This document shows, one piece after another, positions 1 to 6,744 of a DNA stretch of 12,120 bases. The position numbers were made by a program, and so were the translations under genes. The notes beneath the pieces are model-generated. The model ran no database searches and was not told where the DNA came from. It saw only the letters and a list, made by a program, of their open reading frames with translations. The stretch is from the NCBI GenBank assembly GCA_963693635.1, contig CAVOBC010000123.1, forward strand, positions 1 through 12,120. The letters run 5' to 3'. Numbering within the stretch: the stretch's first letter is position 1; each line of letters opens with the position of its first letter. Source of the stretch: CAVOBC01 sp963693635 (GTDB lineage: Bacteria; Pseudomonadota; Gammaproteobacteria; Pseudomonadales; Azotimanducaceae).

Positions 1-497
1 CCGATGACGGTTGCCCCGAACAACTTGCCGATATCGACGGCCGCGAGCCCCATGCCGCCGGCAGCGCCGTGGACCAGGAGCACCTCCCCGGGCTGCAGTC
101 GGCCTCGTTGCATGCCGAGGTAGGCGGTGGAGTAGGCGCCCCGAAACGAGGCGGCCGCCTCAAGGTCGGTGCCCGGCGGAATCTGTGTTACTGCGCTCGC
201 GCGCACGTTCACCCGTTCAACGCAGCCTCCGGGACTCAGGACCAGATCACCGATCGCGACGTCGTCGACGTCTGGGCCGACGCTGATTACTTCACCAGCG
301 CCGTCGCCACCCGCAACAAAAGGTAACTCGGAAGAGACCTGATATTCGCCGCGAAACCGCACGAGGTCGCTGAACTGTATCTCTCGGGTTTGCAAGGCCA
401 CTTTGATCTCGCCGGCCGCAGGCGGTCCCGGTTCATCAATCTCACGCACAACGAGGTCTTTGTGACTGCCGTATTTTTCGCAGAAGACTGCACGCAT
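1..497 (-). CDS. Quinone oxidoreductase-like MDR protein, N-terminal part (runs off left edge)
   Basis: The frame from ATG at 497 is open to the left edge and gives 165 residues of a zinc-independent medium-chain dehydrogenase/reductase of the NADPH:quinone oxidoreductase (zeta-crystallin) type. Visible marks are the GroES-like N-terminal domain with the family signature PFVAGGDGAGEV at about residues 59-70, and the start of the Rossmann fold with the NAD(P)-binding loop HGAAGGMG at about 143-150. No structural or catalytic zinc-ligand Cys cluster is seen, as expected for this subgroup. Family members reduce quinones or enoyl groups with NADPH; the substrate cannot be inferred. The gene follows the CoA transferase by 54 nt on the same strand, with a weak AGGA upstream of the ATG, and is probably the last visible gene of the operon. 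The C-terminal half is outside the window. Confidence 0.88.
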   Translation of the reverse strand, partial: MRAVFCEKYGSHKDLVVREIDEPGPPAAGEIKVALQTREIQFSDLVRFRGEYQVSSELPFVAGGDGAGEVISVGPDVDDVAIGDLVLSPGGCVERVNVRASAVTQIPPGTDLEAAASFRGAYSTAYLGMQRGRLQPGEVLLVHGAAGGMGLAAVDIGKLFGATVI

Positions 498-551
498 GTT
501 CTAAGGGTCCTGTTTGCTGGAAGGGATGGCTGGCTAGATGGATGGGTCCGT

Positions 552-1823
552 TTACAGAGGCGGTTTGTCAAAGATGAGCCCCTGCGCCGACAGTCTGCCG
601 ATATCGTCGTCGGCCATGTTCAGCCAGTCGCGGAGCACCGCGGCGTTGTCTGCGCCGAGTGCCGGGGACGGCGACCACTCGCTGGATGAGAGCCCCGCCA
701 TCTTGACAGGCAAGCCTGGCATTGGTGTGTTCTTGTCGAGAGGGACGAAAAATTCGCGTGAGACGGCCTGGGCGTCGTCGAGCATATCAGGTGCTGTATT
801 GACCGGGCCGGCCGGGACGCCCACGCGCTGCAGAGACTCGGTCAGAACGTGCTTGTTGGCGAGAAGCGTATACGCAGCAATGGTTTCCTCGATCACGTCA
901 GCCTTCGCGACGCGTTCAGCAAGCGACCAATTGGCATCCAGCCCCGGGACGACCCGTGCGAGGCTCCACCAGTCGCCGTCGTCGCGGCAGGCGATGGCGA
1001 TCCATTGGTCGTCGCCTTCACACGGGAAAACCCCGTGTGGCGCCATTGCCGGGTGCCGGTTGCCCATTGATTCCACGTTGCCACCCAACTGGTGCTCGAT
1101 CAGCCAGGGACCGGAGAACGAGACCCCGCCTTCGTGCAGCGATTGTTCGACGCGTGTGCCGGTCACGGTGGGCACGTCGTCCTGCGCCTCGAGCGCGCGT
1201 CGGCGGCGGAGTGCAGCCATAACGGCGCTCGTGGCAGTGACGGCAGAGGTCGGGTCCATGAGTGCCATCGCGGTGTTGCGAGGCTCGTTCGGGCCGTAGC
1301 CCATGAGGTTGGGCAGGCCGGACATCATCTCCACGGTCGGCCCGAATGCGACCCGGTCGCGGTAGGCGCCATAGGTGCCGTAGCCCGGCATCGTCACGTA
1401 GATGATGCGCGGATTGGCGGCCTTGAGATGCGGGTAGTCGAGTTTCAATGACGGCATGGCCCGTGCGCTGAAATTCTCGATGACAACGTCGGCTTGCTCC
1501 ACGAGTTGTAGAAATATCTCCCGTCCCTCTGTTGCCTTGAGGTCGAGACACAGGCTCTGGCTGTTGCGCGCGAGTTTGACGAAGGCGGCATTGCCGTTCC
1601 ATGGCTCGGGTCCGGGTTCGCCGCCGATGAAACCGGCGATTGGTGCGGCGACCCGCTCCCTTGGCCCGCGGGCCATCGGTCGTTCAATTTTGACGATCTG
1701 CGCGCCGAGGTCCGAGAGAATCCGGGTCGCGAGCGGACCCGCCCAGACGTGGGTCAGGTCAAGGATGCGGACATCCCGGAGTGGCCCGTCCACGCGGGAC
1801 TCATTCGCGCGAGGGTCAACCAC
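552..1823 (-). CDS. Family III (CaiB/BaiF) CoA transferase, catalytic subunit
   Basis: This encodes about 423 residues of a formyl-CoA-transferase/carnitine CoA-transferase-type enzyme, which moves CoA between carboxylic acids through an aspartyl-CoA thioester. The N-terminal block has the family pattern (ILDLTHVWAGPLATRILSDL, about residues 20-39, then KIERP). A PGYG...YRDR block follows near residue 146, and the catalytic Asp lies in the motif ALMDPTSA at about residue 190, matching Asp169 of Oxalobacter formyl-CoA transferase by context. The C-terminal region holds GGDV-like and DDAQA blocks typical of the family. I chose the GTG at 1823, which overlaps the stop of the upstream CoA-transferase gene by 8 nt; GTG at 1793 is an alternative. 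The frame is open to 2009, but that extension reads as a shadow of the upstream gene. No strong Shine-Dalgarno sequence is seen, so translation is probably coupled. The acyl substrate is unknown. Confidence 0.88.
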   Translation of the reverse strand: MVDPRANESRVDGPLRDVRILDLTHVWAGPLATRILSDLGAQIVKIERPMARGPRERVAAPIAGFIGGEPGPEPWNGNAAFVKLARNSQSLCLDLKATEGREIFLQLVEQADVVIENFSARAMPSLKLDYPHLKAANPRIIYVTMPGYGTYGAYRDRVAFGPTVEMMSGLPNLMGYGPNEPRNTAMALMDPTSAVTATSAVMAALRRRRALEAQDDVPTVTGTRVEQSLHEGGVSFSGPWLIEHQLGGNVESMGNRHPAMAPHGVFPCEGDDQWIAIACRDDGDWWSLARVVPGLDANWSLAERVAKADVIEETIAAYTLLANKHVLTESLQRVGVPAGPVNTAPDMLDDAQAVSREFFVPLDKNTPMPGLPVKMAGLSSSEWSPSPALGADNAAVLRDWLNMADDDIGRLSAQGLIFDKPPL

Positions 1824-2859
1824 GGGGGGATTTGTCCAGGCTCGCGACTTCGACCGCTTCGAGCACCTGGCCCACTCGCGGTTCCCGGTCGAAGCGAAAC
1901 GGCAGACATGGCGATCTGACCGTTGCCGAGCCGTCGGTCGCGGTCTGGAAAAATTCGCGCTCGGCCAGATGGGCGTCCGCCAGTACGTCATCCAGTGTTT
2001 GCAGGACACCGATCGGGATGCGGTGTTCAGTCGCGCGGGTCTGGATTTCCTCGCGAGTCAACGTCGCGAGCGCATCAGCGACGAGAGCATGCAATGCGTC
2101 ACGGTTCGCCATCCGCAGGTCGTTAGACGCGAAACGTTCGTCCAGGATCAACGTCGGTCGGTCAATGCACGTCGTGAACGCGTCCCAGAACGTGGGAACA
2201 ATATTGACATAGACCCAGCCGTCGGCCAGGCGGAACAATGTGCTGGGCACAACCCAGTGAAAATCGTTGCCGTGCCGACCCCTGATTTGGCCGGTGCAGT
2301 GCCACATGACCGTGGTGAACTGGCTGAGTGACATCACGGTCTCGAATATACTGATGTCGATGGCGTTGCTCGCGTGCGCCCAGCGGCAGGCGCTCGCGGC
2401 TGTGAAGGCGTATTGCCCGCTCTGGAATTCCGGGTAGTGGCCCGGAAGTGTCAGCGGTGCCCGGTTGGCATCGCCCATGAGGTTGGTGTAGCCGCCCATC
2501 GCAAGCAGCGTCGAGGGTGTCGCCTGCCAATTGCGTTTGGGCCCGGTGAGGCCAAAGGGTGTGATGACGACCGTGACCTTCGTTTGCCACGCATCAACGC
2601 CCAGGTTCAGCACTGCATCTGCATTGGCCGCCTCAACGATCACGACATCGGCGTTCCTGGCGAGTTGGCCGATGAGAGCGGGGTCGTCGGTCGCGATCCG
2701 GCGTTTGCCGGCGTGCAGAAAGAGATCAAGGGAGCGCTGGCTGACCCACGTGGGTGAGGGATCGGCGGGCTCGACGCGGACGACGTCATGCCCGGTCTGG
2801 GCGAACAATCGACCGCAGTACCCCGCTGCCTGATGGCCTATCTCCAGAATCCTATCCAT
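1816..2859 (-). CDS. Family III CoA transferase-like subunit lacking the catalytic Asp
   Basis: This is a 347-residue CaiB/BaiF-fold protein directly upstream of the catalytic subunit. The N-terminus shows the fold's first strand and helix (ILEIGHQAAGYCGRLFAQTG) and VRVEP, then TPFGLTGP and GGYTNLMGD blocks near residues 100-130. Counting from the shared NLMG motif without gaps, the position of the catalytic Asp in the downstream protein is Glu here (YPEFQSG, residue 144), so it may be non-catalytic or have altered chemistry. Some heteromeric or two-domain family III CoA transferases are known to combine an active and a degenerate half; that this pair does so is inference. The ATG at 2859 was chosen because it begins at the domain; GTG at 2871 in the same frame is possible. 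The gene ends within the next gene (8-nt overlap), and a run of six C on the coding strand lies just before the stop. Confidence 0.82.
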   Translation of the reverse strand: MDRILEIGHQAAGYCGRLFAQTGHDVVRVEPADPSPTWVSQRSLDLFLHAGKRRIATDDPALIGQLARNADVVIVEAANADAVLNLGVDAWQTKVTVVITPFGLTGPKRNWQATPSTLLAMGGYTNLMGDANRAPLTLPGHYPEFQSGQYAFTAASACRWAHASNAIDISIFETVMSLSQFTTVMWHCTGQIRGRHGNDFHWVVPSTLFRLADGWVYVNIVPTFWDAFTTCIDRPTLILDERFASNDLRMANRDALHALVADALATLTREEIQTRATEHRIPIGVLQTLDDVLADAHLAEREFFQTATDGSATVRSPCLPFRFDREPRVGQVLEAVEVASLDKSPRG

Positions 2860-2917
2860 CGCATAGCCCACAGAAAAACGGCCTGATCACCGGGTTATTT
2901 GCTCTTGGCGCATCAGC

Positions 2918-3709
2918 TCAATAAGTCGGCGCTCGCAGGCCGTAGGACTCGCCCCAGGAAAGTCCCTCGAGTGTCGATGTTTTGGGACGGTACTCGCAGC
3001 CCATCCAGCCGCGGTAGCCTAGCTGGTCGACGAGATCAAAGAGATGTGACAGATTGATCTCGCCGTACTGGGGTTCGTTGCGGCCGGGCACGCTCGAAAA
3101 TTGCATGTGGCCGATGAGATCAAGGCGTCGTTTCATCGTCATGCCAAGGTCACCTTCCATGACCTGCATGTGATAGAAGTCGTATTGCATGCGTACGTTG
3201 TCATCACCTAACTCGGTCAGAAGCCGTGCGGCGTGGTCCGACGAGGTGAGCAGATAGCCGGGCACGTCTCTGGTGTTGAGTGGCTCGATCATCAGTCGAA
3301 TACCTTCCGGGCGGGCGAGAGATGACGCCCAGGCCAGGTTCTCAACGAATTTGGCATCAGCCGCTGCAACCCCGTCGTCACCGGCGATGCCGGCCATCAC
3401 GTGAATCATGCCGACGTCGAGTCCCGTGGCGTAGGTTAGTGCTTGATCGAATGTCGCTTTGAAGTCGTCCTCGCGGCCTGGTACGGCGGCGAGTCCACGT
3501 TCACCTGCGGCGCCATTGCCGGGGCTAGTATTGAGCAGGATCATCTCGACCCCTGCCGCAGCCAGCCAGCCACGCAGGTCGCGAATGTCAGACGAGTATG
3601 GCGACAGGAGTTCGACCGCCCGGAAGCCGACCTCGCTGGCGGCATCGAAGCGTCGCGAGATGTCGATCTCGGTGAACATGGTCGTCAGGTTGGCGGCGAA
3701 TCGCGGCAC
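2918..3709 (-). CDS. hyi: Hydroxypyruvate isomerase family protein (TIM barrel)
   Basis: This 263-residue protein resembles E. coli Hyi (about 258 aa) along its whole length. Recognisable blocks are the N-terminal RFAANLTTMF, AAGERGLAAVPGRE (67-80), IEPLNTRDVPGY (141-152), MQYDFYHMQVMEGDL (174-188) and the C-terminal MGCEYRPKTSTLEGL (236-250). The expected acidic and His residues of the xylose-isomerase-like active site are present: E142, D177, H201 and E239. Hyi interconverts hydroxypyruvate and tartronate semialdehyde in glyoxylate metabolism; the close relative OtnI isomerises 2-oxo-tetronate, and I cannot separate the two by eye. The start is GTG at 3709 with a good GAGAGGG ribosome-binding site 5 nt upstream; a nearby ATG is out of frame. 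It lies 58 nt after the VOC gene and 58 nt before the CoA-transferase pair, consistent with one operon. Confidence 0.9.
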   Translation of the reverse strand: MPRFAANLTTMFTEIDISRRFDAASEVGFRAVELLSPYSSDIRDLRGWLAAAGVEMILLNTSPGNGAAGERGLAAVPGREDDFKATFDQALTYATGLDVGMIHVMAGIAGDDGVAAADAKFVENLAWASSLARPEGIRLMIEPLNTRDVPGYLLTSSDHAARLLTELGDDNVRMQYDFYHMQVMEGDLGMTMKRRLDLIGHMQFSSVPGRNEPQYGEINLSHLFDLVDQLGYRGWMGCEYRPKTSTLEGLSWGESYGLRAPTY

Positions 3710-3765
3710 GTTGGCCCTCTCATCTGGTTGAGCGTGACTGGTCGTCCGTGGTGTGACATCGACGG

Positions 3766-4191
3766 CTAACCTTTGGCCTCAACGACCTCAATGCTGACGC
3801 CGTCAGGCGCAGAGACATAGGAAATCCAGTTGCCCGGGGTGAACTCCCAGGGTTCGACCTTGAAGGTTGCGCCTTTGCGCTTCAGTTCGGCGGCGTATTC
3901 GCGCAAGTTGCCGCGATAGGAGAAACCGAAATGATCGGTGCCCCACTCATCATGGCTGGAGTATCCATCAAAGTCCGACATCGGCCGCGTGGTTGCGGGC
4001 ACTTCGCCCGGCCGCTTGTCCCGGATGATGAGTGTCATTCCGCCCAGTCGTACATTGATTTGGGGCGCGCCCTTGAGTTCGTACGCGGCGGCAATGGAGC
4101 CGCCCATGACCTCCTCGTACCAGGTCGCCGCAGCCTTGGCGTCTTCACTGATTAGATGGATGTGATCAAATATCAGATTGCTGTTGCTCAC
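3766..4191 (-). CDS. VOC family (glyoxalase/bleomycin-resistance/dioxygenase fold) protein
   Basis: This 141-residue single-unit vicinal-oxygen-chelate protein has two beta-alpha-beta-beta-beta modules. Module one starts with FDHIHLIS (8-15), giving the first metal-ligand His, followed by ATWYEEVMGG; module two contains GTDHFGFSY (about 84-92) with the second His and ends in APDGVSIEVVE, whose Glu is the usual third ligand. VOC proteins include glyoxalase I, epimerases, dioxygenases and binding proteins, so the reaction is not predictable. Its place at the head of a Hyi and CoA-transferase operon suggests action on a small keto or hydroxy acid or its CoA ester (inference). The start is GTG at 4191, preceded by a strong GGAGG at 5-nt spacing, which fixes the start. 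Confidence 0.87.
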   Translation of the reverse strand: MSNSNLIFDHIHLISEDAKAAATWYEEVMGGSIAAAYELKGAPQINVRLGGMTLIIRDKRPGEVPATTRPMSDFDGYSSHDEWGTDHFGFSYRGNLREYAAELKRKGATFKVEPWEFTPGNWISYVSAPDGVSIEVVEAKG

Positions 4192-4291
4192 AGGTGCCTC
4201 CGTTTTCTTGCTAGTAAGTCGTGTGAGTCAAGTGTGTTTGGTCAAACCTGCTGTGTGGTTATTGTTGGCACCGGCTGTTGTTACCATGGAA

Positions 4292-4930
4292 TCATACCGA
4301 ACCATCGCCGGGGACTGGCTGCAGTCCGTCGAACGGCCCGTCGCCGCCCACATAGTGATGGGCGTGGACGTGGCCTTCGTCCAGAGTCAGTCGGAATATC
4401 ATGTCGTTGTCCTGCCCGTAGCCGAGCGTCTCAGACTCATTGTGCCCCAGAAGCGTCGAGACCATCACGCGCCCGATCATGCCATGCGAGACGACGGCGA
4501 TCGACGCGTGGGGCGCTTGCTGCAACTCGTCGAGGAACGGCGTAGAGCGGGCGATCATGTCCGGGTACGTCTCGCAGTTGGGTCCGCGATAGTTGAAAGG
4601 ATCGGCTTGGTAGGCGGTCCATTGACTGGGCCACTTCTCAGCGACGTCGCTGTACATGTGGCCGCTCCAGTCGCCGCAGTCCCACTCCATGATGCGATCA
4701 TCAAACGTGATGGGCAGTTGCAGTCGCTGATTGATGATGTCCGCCGTCTGACGCGTGCGGTCAAGTGGCGACGCGAAGATTGCATCAATACTGAGGCCTG
4801 CGAGCAATTGACCGTTGATGTCTGCCTGCACACGGCCGAGATCCGAGAGGTTGGAATTGAACTGGCCCTGCATGCGGCGGATGGCATTCCACTCGGTCTG
4901 GCCGTGGCGGACGAAATACAGTTGCTGCAA
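4292..4930 (-). CDS. Histidine phosphatase / phosphoglycerate mutase-like protein
   Basis: This 212-residue member of histidine phosphatase branch 1 has the phospho-accepting His in the N-terminal motif YFVRHGQTEWN (R8, H9, G10). Supporting active-site residues are in SPLDRTRQTA (R60), MEWDCGDWSG (E82) and VVSHGMIGRV (H149). Family members are cofactor-dependent phosphoglycerate mutases, alpha-ribazole phosphatases, sugar phosphatases and other small phosphatases. The short length argues for a phosphatase rather than dPGM, but the substrate is unknown. No ATG precedes the RHG motif closely. I chose TTG at 4930 because GGAG lies 6 nt upstream and it starts 9 residues before H9, as usual in the family. 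The frame remains open to 5272 (possible ATG at 5011), but that stretch is Arg/His-rich with no domain sequence. The 100-nt gap to the VOC gene leaves open whether this shares the downstream operon. Confidence 0.86.
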   Translation of the reverse strand: MQQLYFVRHGQTEWNAIRRMQGQFNSNLSDLGRVQADINGQLLAGLSIDAIFASPLDRTRQTADIINQRLQLPITFDDRIMEWDCGDWSGHMYSDVAEKWPSQWTAYQADPFNYRGPNCETYPDMIARSTPFLDELQQAPHASIAVVSHGMIGRVMVSTLLGHNESETLGYGQDNDMIFRLTLDEGHVHAHHYVGGDGPFDGLQPVPGDGSV

Positions 4931-5297
4931 AGCGTGCTCCGTATTTTGGTGAACTTTGTCTTGGAAAGGGTTCCGTGAACCGCGACCTGCGTGATGCTCC
5001 GTGCAGCGCATGCACCCATGCTGATTTCTCAAAGGCGTGCTGGCGGCAAATTCTGAGAGAGCGCCACGTAAGGCGCAGTCGGATACCCCGACCCCGAAAC
5101 TTAGGGAGGCGATCAGACCATAGGTGTGCTCGTCGGGTAAAGCTGTCAGCGGTTGTATGACGAAGTGCTCGCCGCGTGCCTTGAGGGCGAAACTGTCGCG
5201 AGCTGGCGGGGTCGTGATCGCGCACCTGCGTGTTAATGGATGGCAGGCCCGCGCGTTGTGGAAGCGGGGCAAGCTGAGGGTTCGCTTCCCGTGCCCC

Positions 5298-5341
5298 TTC
5301 TCATGCCCTTCTCATGCTCGTCTCATGCCCTTCAAACGCCA
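5298..5341. repeat. 11-bp tandem repeat, three good copies plus a degenerate fourth
   Basis: Units start at 5298, 5309, 5320 and 5331. The consensus is TTCTCATGCCC; copies two and three differ by one or two bases and the fourth is degenerate. The CTCAT core recurs at 5300, 5311 and 5322, exactly one helical turn apart, and again off-phase at 5342 and 5355. It may be a slippage repeat or a multi-site binding region for an OmpR-type regulator; the sequence alone does not decide. Confidence 0.75.
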
Positions 5342-5401
5342 CTCATAAGGCCCGCTCATGAGGGACCATTGATCGGACCGTTAGTGCCGGATGGCCCGTG
5401 T

Positions 5402-5439
5402 CGTCACGTTGATGTCAAGGCTATGTCAGGAAGCTGTCA
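5402..5439 (+). promoter_or_regulatory. Pho-box-like array of four GTCA repeats at 11-bp intervals
   Basis: GTCA occurs at 5403, 5414, 5425 and 5436. Three of the four are TGTCA (5413-5417, 5424-5428, 5435-5439) and the first is CGTCA (5402-5406). Direct repeats of TGTCA with an 11-bp period are the known form of the PhoB box, and more generally of OmpR/PhoB-family winged-helix operators. It lies 133 nt upstream of the RND adaptor start in the orientation expected for rightward activation. The spacers are not the A/T-rich type of E. coli, and no clear -10 follows. The assignment to PhoB itself is inference. Confidence 0.5.
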
Positions 5440-5483
5440 ACGAAAGCCGTCGATGCGCCCGTTTTGCCGCCGAGTGTCGGGAA

Positions 5484-5504
5484 ATCGAGGGATTGCGACT
5501 CGAT
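5484..5504. promoter_or_regulatory. Operator-like inverted repeat upstream of the efflux operon
   Basis: Perfect 6-bp arms ATCGAG (5484-5489) and CTCGAT (5499-5504) are separated by 9 bases, 68 nt before the RND adaptor start. A shorter palindrome CTGATCAG follows at 5514-5521. Such inverted repeats upstream of efflux operons often bind TetR- or MarR-type repressors, but no regulator gene is in the window and 6-bp arms can arise by chance. Confidence 0.25.
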
Positions 5505-5571
5505 GACGTGATTCTGATCAGTTAAGGTTGCGGGTTCACTTTATCGCGCCTGAAGCGAGGACCAAGAGCTT

Positions 5572-6744
5572 TTGAAAGTACCGAAGTCGAAAGTACTCAA
5601 GATCGTCCTGCCGATTACCTTCTTTATAGCGGCGATCGGAATTTTTGCGGGTCTCGTCCAGTCACGGCCGGTGCCCCAGCAGGTTGTTGTAGAGCCGCCG
5701 ACCCTGTTGGTAACGGTGGAGACCGCTAATCTCGAGGACGTTACCTTTGAGGTCGAATCGCAGGGCTCGGTTGTACCGCGAACCCAGACAACACTGATGT
5801 CCGAGGTGTCTGGCCAGATCGTGGAAGTATCGCCGTCATTTGTAAGCGGGGGTTTTTTCAAGAAGGGCGATGTGCTGATACGCATTGATTCGCGCAAGTA
5901 CGAAACAGCGTTGAAGCGAGCGCGCGCAAATGTCGCGAAGGCAGAAACGAGCGTTGCGACCGAGAAGGCGCTGTCCGGTTACGCGCTTGACGACTGGAAG
6001 AAGCTGCAGCGTCTACAGGGCAGCAAGGGTCGGGCGTCTGACCTTGCGCTACGCAAGCCGCAGTTGCAGGAGGCGATGGCTGAGCTCACCTCCATGGAGG
6101 CATCGCAGGAAGAAGCGCTCGAAGATATGAACCGGACCGTCATCCGCGCGCCGTACGATGGCATGGTGCGCGAGAAGATCGCAGACGTCGGGCAGTTCGT
6201 GAACGTGGGTGCCCAGCTTGCCCTCACGTTTGCCGTTGACTATGCGGAAGTGCGACTGCCGATCAGCCAGTCGGACCTGCGATACCTCGATCTGGAGCGG
6301 ATCGATGATCAGAAGCAGGCCTTGCCTGTGCGTTTAACCACGGTGGTCAATGGCGATGAAAGCACCTGGAGTGCCAACGTCGTCCGTTCCGAGGGGGTTT
6401 TTGATCCCAACAGTCGGGTCATGTACGTGGTGGCACAAATTTCGGATCCTTACGACATCATGGCGACGGGTAAGGACAAACTGCGTATCGGCAGTTTCGT
6501 GCGCGCACGCATTGAGGGCGTTGCTGGCGGTGAGTTGTTCCGCATTCCGCGTCACGCACTTTATCGCGGTACCACGATCTGGATCGTGGACGACGAATCC
6601 CGGATACAACCGCGAGAGCTGAGCATCGTCCGCACGGACGACGTGTTTGCCTACGCCAACGGTGGAATCGATGACGGCGATCTTTTCTGTATTACACCGA
6701 TAGACCAACCCTTGCCGGGGACCCTGGTACGTTACGATGGCTGA
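5572..6744 (+). CDS. RND efflux membrane fusion protein (periplasmic adaptor)
   Basis: This 390-residue HlyD/AcrA-type adaptor should link an inner-membrane RND pump to an outer-membrane channel. A hydrophobic N-terminal anchor spans about residues 9-29 with basic residues before it; no lipobox Cys is seen, so it is probably membrane-anchored rather than a lipoprotein. The two lipoyl half-motifs flank a helical hairpin: LMSEVSGQIVEV to GDVLIRID (about 75-106), coiled coil about 108-186, then TVIRAPYDGMVRE...GQFVNVGAQL (189-216). Beta-barrel and membrane-proximal domains follow. The start is TTG at 5572, with AGGA about 10 nt and a weaker AAGAG 3 nt upstream; no earlier in-frame ATG fits. It overlaps the permease gene by 8 nt, indicating co-translation. 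Family-typical length; substrate unknown. Confidence 0.92.
   Translation: MKVPKSKVLKIVLPITFFIAAIGIFAGLVQSRPVPQQVVVEPPTLLVTVETANLEDVTFEVESQGSVVPRTQTTLMSEVSGQIVEVSPSFVSGGFFKKGDVLIRIDSRKYETALKRARANVAKAETSVATEKALSGYALDDWKKLQRLQGSKGRASDLALRKPQLQEAMAELTSMEASQEEALEDMNRTVIRAPYDGMVREKIADVGQFVNVGAQLALTFAVDYAEVRLPISQSDLRYLDLERIDDQKQALPVRLTTVVNGDESTWSANVVRSEGVFDPNSRVMYVVAQISDPYDIMATGKDKLRIGSFVRARIEGVAGGELFRIPRHALYRGTTIWIVDDESRIQPRELSIVRTDDVFAYANGGIDDGDLFCITPIDQPLPGTLVRYDG

Larger units (their letters stand above)
4931..5571. other. Divergent intergenic region between phosphatase operon and RND efflux operon
   Basis: About 640 bases hold no convincing gene; the open frames here have Arg/Pro/Ser-rich translations and no domain. 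The region must carry the promoters for the leftward phosphatase gene and the rightward efflux operon. It contains an 11-bp tandem repeat (5298-5341), a four-unit GTCA array at 11-bp steps (5402-5439), an ATCGAG/CTCGAT inverted repeat (5484-5504) and a CTGATCAG palindrome (5514-5521). I could not identify a convincing sigma-70 -35/-10 pair on either strand. Confidence 0.7.

Noticed and set aside
538..2331. Long plus-strand open frames (538-1299 and 1456-2331) over the CoA-transferase genes
   Set aside because: They are antisense shadows in GC-rich DNA: Ser/Arg/Ala-rich translations without domains, opposite genes with clear family motifs.
4236..4247. GTTTG-GT-CAAAC inverted repeat and TTGACC/TTGACT hexamers upstream of the VOC gene
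   Set aside because: The arms are only 5 bp, and no matching -10 at 16-18 nt was found on the minus strand; too weak to call a promoter or operator.
4178..4978. 266-codon plus-strand frame opposite the histidine phosphatase
   Set aside because: The translation has no recognisable domain, and the minus strand carries the complete RHG/SHG phosphatase motif set.
4931..5272. N-terminal extension of the histidine phosphatase frame
   Set aside because: It is open but Arg/His/Pro-rich with no signal peptide or domain. The TTG at 4930 with GGAG gives the normal family length.
5225..5300. tRNA T-arm-like sequence (GGGTTCGCTTCCC) near 5278-5290
   Set aside because: The 49-65 and 50-64 stem pairs are poor, position 58 is C not A, and no matching acceptor, D-arm or CCA could be folded around it; at most a chance resemblance or relic.
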